Source of the DNA: Hypsibius dujardini
Taxonomy: Eukaryota > Tardigrada > Eutardigrada > Parachela > Hypsibiidae
DNA length: 31,345 nucleotides
Reading direction: 5' to 3'
NCBI GenBank assembly: GCA_001579985.1
Contig: LRSR01004249.1
Span: forward strand, 1 to 31,345
Shown: positions 29,101 to 31,345 of the stretch, piece by piece
Position numbering within the stretch: position 1 is the first letter of the stretch
How the letters are laid out: each line of letters starts with the position of its first letter
Program-made: the position numbers and the translations under genes
Notes under the pieces: generated by a model
Seen by the model: the letters and a program-made list of their open reading frames with translations, nothing else
What the model was told of the DNA's origin: nothing
Database searches by the model: none

Positions 29101-30427
29101 GGCACAGGCACAGGACACAGACACAGACACAGACACAGACACAAGACACAGACACAGACACAGACACAGACACAGACACAGACACAGACACTTAGGGATT
29201 AACTGGCACAATAGATGATTTTGGCTGTATTTATGACCTACCGGAAGCGGCGGAGTATTTACGTCGGATTTAATGGTGTTTGCCTTGAAATCGTCTGCAC
29301 TACTGACTAAGAACGCGTTCAAATACACGGGCATCGGCTTTGTACGTTCGAATACAGACTCCTTCCATAGTACAGTCCCATTAGGCGCATCCCAATTTTG
29401 AGCAGGACGCACTTCCGCAGTGTTAGTGCGAGTCATAAGGAATGTTGCCGGATATCTCAGCGTCGTTGTGAAGGTACTCCGGATCCCCGGTTCATCGAAG
29501 CAAGGAAATGCGCGACGGGCTTTGTACGCCTGGAAATGGGACGTCACGAGATATCTGCCAAATGAACCGAGCTCGTCAGTGCGAAAACATTGATGGGAGT
29601 GTTTGTGCCAAGGTACCAGTAGTAATTACTCACTTCGTATCTGAACCTTTTTTGTACTGACTACGATATAATCCCTCGTTGTCGTCACCTATAAAACCCT
29701 CAAATTCGAACTTCAAACTATACTCCACAGTAACATTCTCCGTCGTGGCGGTCAACGCCTCCCCGAGGTGTATCACGATAATGTCGGCCTTCAAGTACTC
29801 AACCGACGTGACCGGAATCTTTTTCGACTCGGCGGTAATTGGTTTCTCCGTTACCGTTACAGCGCCTTCTTTGAACTTCTTTAGATGGCCACTTTGGGAG
29901 CCTTCAGGTACGTCATGACGTGCGTGCAACGTGATCGTCGTGACGTTCGCTTTCGTTGTCCTCAGCGTGATGGCTACACTACTGCCCTTGGTAGTGAAGC
30001 GGTCCGCAACCGGTATTGGCTCATCTGCAGCCGATGTAACCGGTACGTGAATCTGGAGGATCAGATCATAGTGGGTCGGTAGAATACCCTCGTTAGCCTC
30101 GGAGAGGCGGTAGATCAGCTTCTCCTCCGGTTCAACGGGTGGTCCCGTCGGTCCCACCGTGACTGTTGGTGCAGCTGTTACCCCTTGCGGTCGGGCAGCA
30201 TTACACGTGTTCAGCTTCGCCGTTGTCTGCGCCAAGAGAACTGATATTCCGATGAGGGCGGCTAAGACTCCGGCGAATAAAACGGTGAGGATGATCAACG
30301 GAAGGTAGCGAGCCTGCCACATCCACCCGGTTTCTCGGCTAGAAGATAACGGCTTGACGGTGGTCCGAGTTGTTGTCTTCACCACCTCGGTCTCACGGTG
30401 ATCGGTGAAAGCCTGACCGCGTCCCAT
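23547..30427 (-). CDS. M1-family membrane zinc aminopeptidase (aminopeptidase N-like), 11 exons, one frame break
   Basis: Type II membrane ectopeptidase of the M1 (gluzincin) family, removing N-terminal residues from peptides. Exons on the minus strand: 30427-29634, 29554-29242, 28922-28802, 28686-28418, 28340-27779, 27669-27515, 26461-26379, about 25319-24918, 24530-24342, 24272-24013, 23717-23547. N-terminal cytoplasmic tail about 40 residues, one hydrophobic segment at 41-66, then Thr/Pro stalk and the M1 domains. Seen: ARRAFPCFDEP, GATEN (420-424), HELSH (456-460), E479 after 18 residues, catalytic Tyr543 (VISYEKGA), GFYRVNYD and a C-terminal ERAP1_C-like helical domain. All splice phases agree, but exon 10 has one base too many, giving a stop at 24100-24098 after 1020 residues instead of about 1105. 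The acceptor of exon 8 is ambiguous (25319 or 25289). A good Kozak context (G at -3, G at +4) supports the start. Confidence 0.9.
23780..23992. mobile_element. Foldback MITE, copy 2 of 2 (aminopeptidase intron 10)
   Basis: Same arms and core as 1966-2256, but no 28-nt unit in the left arm and one in the right arm. It fills 213 of 295 nt of intron 10 (23718-24012); without it the intron would be about 82 nt. Confidence 0.82.
24013..24272 (-). CDS. Aminopeptidase exon 10, containing a one-base frame break
   Basis: The first part reads LLELSADGITIRAQDVGSAF to LAWNYLQKNWKTL in the expected frame. From about 24131 the conserved-looking reading ERFIALFRNKFKATFSV continues one base further on, up to NWQLAQ and the phase-0 donor. 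The exon is 260 nt, one more than the phases of its neighbours allow. In the literal sequence translation stops at 24100-24098. Confidence 0.88.
24342..24530 (-). CDS. Aminopeptidase exon 9
   Basis: Encodes NSSAPLNIIQTKSLALCYGM to RGMACSDDDSRIE; the final GA joins a G from exon 10 to make Glu963. Acceptor ttctcacag|GAATT, donor GAAGA|gtacgt, phase 2. Confidence 0.92.
24531..24917 (-). repeat. Aminopeptidase intron 8 (387 nt) with higher-order GACACA array
   Basis: About 24602-24811 is a GACACA array in three blocks separated by a 20-odd nt spacer ATACACCTGTGTATATTTA, so the spacer plus hexamers form a higher-order repeat. Same motif and strand as intron 2 of this gene. Confidence 0.88.
24918..25319 (-). 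CDS. Aminopeptidase exon 8: start of ERAP1_C-like domain
   Basis: Encodes GDYSIPMHLVDGYITTETKYGPL through ACFYEVDGCLKEAVRRFSAW, matching the helical C-terminal domain. Two acceptors keep the frame: ccgag|CGCAG (exon from 25319, used here) and ctacag|TATCC (exon from 25289). The first gives a loop four residues longer than usual, the second about five shorter. Donor CCCGG|gtacgt, phase 2. Confidence 0.88.
25358..26324. mobile_element. Inverted-repeat element filling aminopeptidase intron 7
   Basis: Terminal inverted repeats of about 46 nt: left ACAGGATGTTTCAG then GTACGATTT and GGCTGGCTG (interrupted by a nested insertion at 25377-25519), right the reverse complement at about 26279-26324. It covers 967 of 1059 nt of intron 7 (25320-26378). 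The interior has TTGATTAG (about 25864-25955) and TTGA (about 26135-26173) runs and no coding frame. No clear target duplication. Confidence 0.75.
25377..25519. mobile_element. Nested 143-bp MITE with 25-bp perfect inverted repeats and GTAC flanks
   Basis: Arms 25377-25401 and 25495-25519 are perfect inverted repeats (AGTCAAAGTCCTGAGATTCG...). GTAC flanks both ends (25373-25376 and 25520-25523). The uninterrupted right terminal repeat of the host element has a single GTAC here, so GTAC is the target duplication. Confidence 0.88.
26379..26461 (-). CDS. Aminopeptidase exon 7
   Basis: 83-nt exon encoding GADAANFTILHDPISRGQ and LIDDAFNLA, continuing the M1 sequence from exon 6 in frame. Too short to stand out as an open frame. 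Acceptor ccatctag|GGGGC, donor GGCAAA|gtgagt. Confidence 0.9.
26507..26665. mobile_element. Foldback element H1 (aminopeptidase intron 6)
   Basis: Arms 26507-26559 and 26613-26665 pair imperfectly (shared GCGTNAGACAGGGACAG and GTGGAACGT in inverted orientation) around a loop that itself contains GTGCACACAGCCGTGCACAC. Confidence 0.75.
26664..26774 (+). mobile_element. 112-bp dispersed repeat, copy B
   Basis: Same unit as 22977-23088, here lying exactly between two foldback elements with no spare bases on either side. Confidence 0.72.
26774..26928. mobile_element. Foldback element H2 (aminopeptidase intron 6)
   Basis: 70-nt arms 26774-26843 and 26859-26928 with about seven or eight mismatches (CGACCAATTGGTG, TTTTTAGACCC, CGTATATTATGACTGCG) and a 15-nt loop. 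Confidence 0.82.
27280..27509. mobile_element. hAT-like MITE with 8-bp target duplication
   Basis: Element 27288-27501 (214 bp) starts CAGTGGCGCGCCGAG and ends with its reverse complement; G and C homopolymers follow inside each end, with an 11-12 nt indel in the right arm. Flanks tctgcatg (27280-27287) and actgcatg (27502-27509) differ in one base. CAGTGGC ends and 8-bp duplications are typical of hAT elements. It contains no transposase. Confidence 0.82.
27515..27669 (-). CDS. Aminopeptidase exon 6: GFYRVNYD segment
   Basis: Encodes ETLPDECSTV through FANVQQNGFYRVNYDRDNWDKI, a universal M1 block. Acceptor ttggtag|AAACG, donor GACTTG|gtaagc, phase 0. The donor lies directly beside a transposable-element target duplication. 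Confidence 0.94.
27779..28340 (-). CDS. Aminopeptidase exon 5: catalytic Tyr and domain III
   Basis: Encodes ALESDSQPTTHALHNP, TPAQIDAMFDVISYEKGAAVLHMM (Tyr543 is the expected transition-state-stabilising Tyr) and the beta-sandwich up to ERTCWLTARSA. Acceptor ctgtag|AAATACC, donor GCGG|gtaaat, phase 1. Confidence 0.94.
28341..28417 (-). other. Aminopeptidase intron 4 (77 nt), GC-AG type
   Basis: Starts gcaagc and ends tgtag. Joining the flanks in phase 0 gives W497-GTKYLFTYW...-D with 17 residues between the conserved Trp and Asp, the same spacing as in aminopeptidase N. Confidence 0.85.
28418..28686 (-). CDS. Aminopeptidase exon 4: GATEN and HELSH zinc site
   Basis: Carries the exopeptidase motif as GATEN rather than GAMEN and the zinc-binding HELSH-X18-E (H456, E457, H460, E479), all intact. 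It ends NPNWGT at a GC donor (ACG|gcaagc). No GT donor exists before the in-frame TGA (28395-28393), so the GC-AG intron is needed. Confidence 0.94.
28802..28922 (-). CDS. Aminopeptidase exon 3
   Basis: Encodes ISVIGNADIIAHGAYALAQS to YQEPYDWPKL; with the next exon it gives the M1 sequence KLDMVGVPDYNAG. Acceptor cgcttcag|ATAAG, donor GCTAG|gtatgt, phase 1. Confidence 0.93.
28923..29241 (-). repeat. Aminopeptidase intron 2 (319 nt) with GACACA array
   Basis: GT-AG intron whose length is mostly a GACACA hexanucleotide array (about 29085-29190 on the + strand) with degenerate copies back to about 29015. Without the array it would fall near the short-intron class of this gene. Confidence 0.85.
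29242..29554 (-). CDS. Aminopeptidase exon 2: ARRAFPCFDEP segment
   Basis: Encodes YLVTSHFQAYKARRAFPCFDEP, one of the best-conserved M1 blocks, and runs on to FLVSSADDF. Acceptor tttggcag|ATATC, donor CTTCCG|gtaggt, phase 0. Confidence 0.94.
29634..30427 (-). CDS. Aminopeptidase exon 1: cytoplasmic tail, membrane anchor, stalk, N-terminal M1 domain
   Basis: Starts MGRGQAFTDHRETEVV. A 26-residue hydrophobic segment (YLPLIILTVLF... to about residue 66) is flanked by basic and polar residues and has no signal-peptidase-like end, so an uncleaved type II anchor fits. A Thr/Pro/Gly stalk follows, then LPTHYDLILQIHV, the usual opening of the M1 beta domain. Donor ACGAA|gtgagt completes Lys265 with exon 2. 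Confidence 0.92.
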
Positions 30428-31345
30428 CGCGCGTCCGTTCGCTCCAATATATCGGTTCTGCCTCTGACCGATGGCGGACGATGAATCAAGCCGTTCTATG
30501 TATAAATTGGTTAATTAAATTACTGTGTACGTGCTAGAAACGGAGGGCGAAAGAAATGTCTTGCAGTATATATTCCACAGTGAAAGCCCACAACACAAGA
30601 ACATGTTTGCGTCGCGTTCAATAAACAGGTCATCACGTTGACGGTGTTATCATATCGCAAAGGACGCTTGATTATACCGCATACTAGCTACAGCTGTGCC
30701 GCGGTTACTTTGAGGGTCGCCCACCAGAATCCAATGATATCAGGCATGCGATGCCGCCTTCATCCGTTTACCTGAGAATACATAGGCAGATTGCGCAGCG
30801 TCGGTACGGACGGATAAGTACATTCGGGACTTCGTGACGCGAGGAGTTGAAGGAAACAAAAGTTCATCCCTCAGCCATATCTTGCCATTTTACGAACCCG
30901 TTCCAGATTGGTTATAAGGTTATAAATGATGCTTGACCGGCTGCAAAAGCAGGATCAATAACGATGGCAGTCTGCTGCGCGGGAGAGAGCTAGGACGTAC
31001 AAACAATATCGTCCCGTACCTTGCCTACCCGTACCTTGCCGAGGGTTTGGACCAGCCCGATCGCAAGTAATCCCACGTTCGAGGACCGACCCATCAGCGA
31101 CCGAACTCGCTGGTCGTGATTTCGGGGTGGTCGTTCCGCCCCCTGGCATCCCAAAACGATTCTGCTGATGTCAATCGATTCAAAATTGAATTTGAAGTGG
31201 GCGGGTGTCAAAAATCTTGGAATCAAACGTTTTCCAGAAAACGATGTTTTTACAGTGTTGGGATGTAGGGTAAATCCATTAGGGCGATCTAAAAGCTTTC
31301 GTGATCTCGGCCGATTGTGTGTTGACTGTCAGGAGGTGAGAATTC
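30428..31345. other. Region upstream of the aminopeptidase start
   Basis: Should hold the aminopeptidase promoter and 5' UTR. Apart from a 15-nt direct repeat (CCGTACCTTGCCTAC / CCGTACCTTGCCGAG, 31014-31043) I see nothing; short open frames at 30955-31226 on the minus strand have no support. Confidence 0.6.

Overview
This window is animal nuclear DNA. It carries three protein-coding genes, all with spliceosomal introns that keep the reading frame across each junction, except for one single-base frame defect noted below. They are a Lim1 (Lhx1/5-class) LIM-homeobox gene on the + strand (about 5.9-20.8 kb), a BAG1-type Hsp70 co-chaperone gene on the - strand (21.2-22.9 kb) and a membrane-anchored M1 zinc aminopeptidase on the - strand (23.5-30.4 kb). 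Lim1, BAG1 and aminopeptidase N are bilaterian gene families. The 69-115 nt minimal introns suggest an invertebrate, probably a protostome, but nothing here fixes the phylum.

Layout: 1-5.9 kb has no recognisable gene. It holds an imperfect palindrome (1614-1729), one copy of a foldback MITE family (1966-2256), AT-rich tracts and tetranucleotide arrays. Lim1 has seven coding exons: exon 1 = LIM1, exon 2 = LIM2, exon 3 = acidic linker plus homeodomain residues 1-17, exon 4 = homeodomain 18-46, exon 5 = homeodomain 47-60 plus the Lhx1/5 basic motif, exons 6-7 = C-terminal domain. Five of its six introns and its upstream region contain CAGA/CTGT/CCTG arrays in both orientations. The Lim1 and BAG1 3' ends converge about 0.4 kb apart. 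BAG1 has three exons (novel N-terminal helix, ubiquitin-like domain, BAG domain). The aminopeptidase lies upstream of BAG1 on the same strand and has 11 exons.

The aminopeptidase gene is the most informative part. Its catalytic core is intact (HELSH, then E after 18 residues, and the catalytic Tyr), with a GATEN variant of the GAMEN motif and one GC-AG intron. One extra base in exon 10 breaks the frame and would cut off the last ~85 residues, so it is either an assembly or sequencing error or a damaged allele. Five of its introns are 69-115 nt. The other five (295-1059 nt) each contain an identifiable insertion: foldback MITEs, a hAT-like MITE abutting a splice donor, a ~0.8 kb inverted-repeat element with a smaller element nested in its terminal repeat, or CACAGA arrays.

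The three genes have no obvious functional link: a neural/head patterning transcription factor, a chaperone cofactor and an ectopeptidase. I see no operon, CRISPR, tRNA, rRNA or intact autonomous transposon. The best candidates for undescribed biology are the small non-autonomous element families, the dense opposing CAGA/CTGT arrays restricted to the Lim1 locus, and the N-terminal 11-residue-periodic helix on the BAG1 protein.
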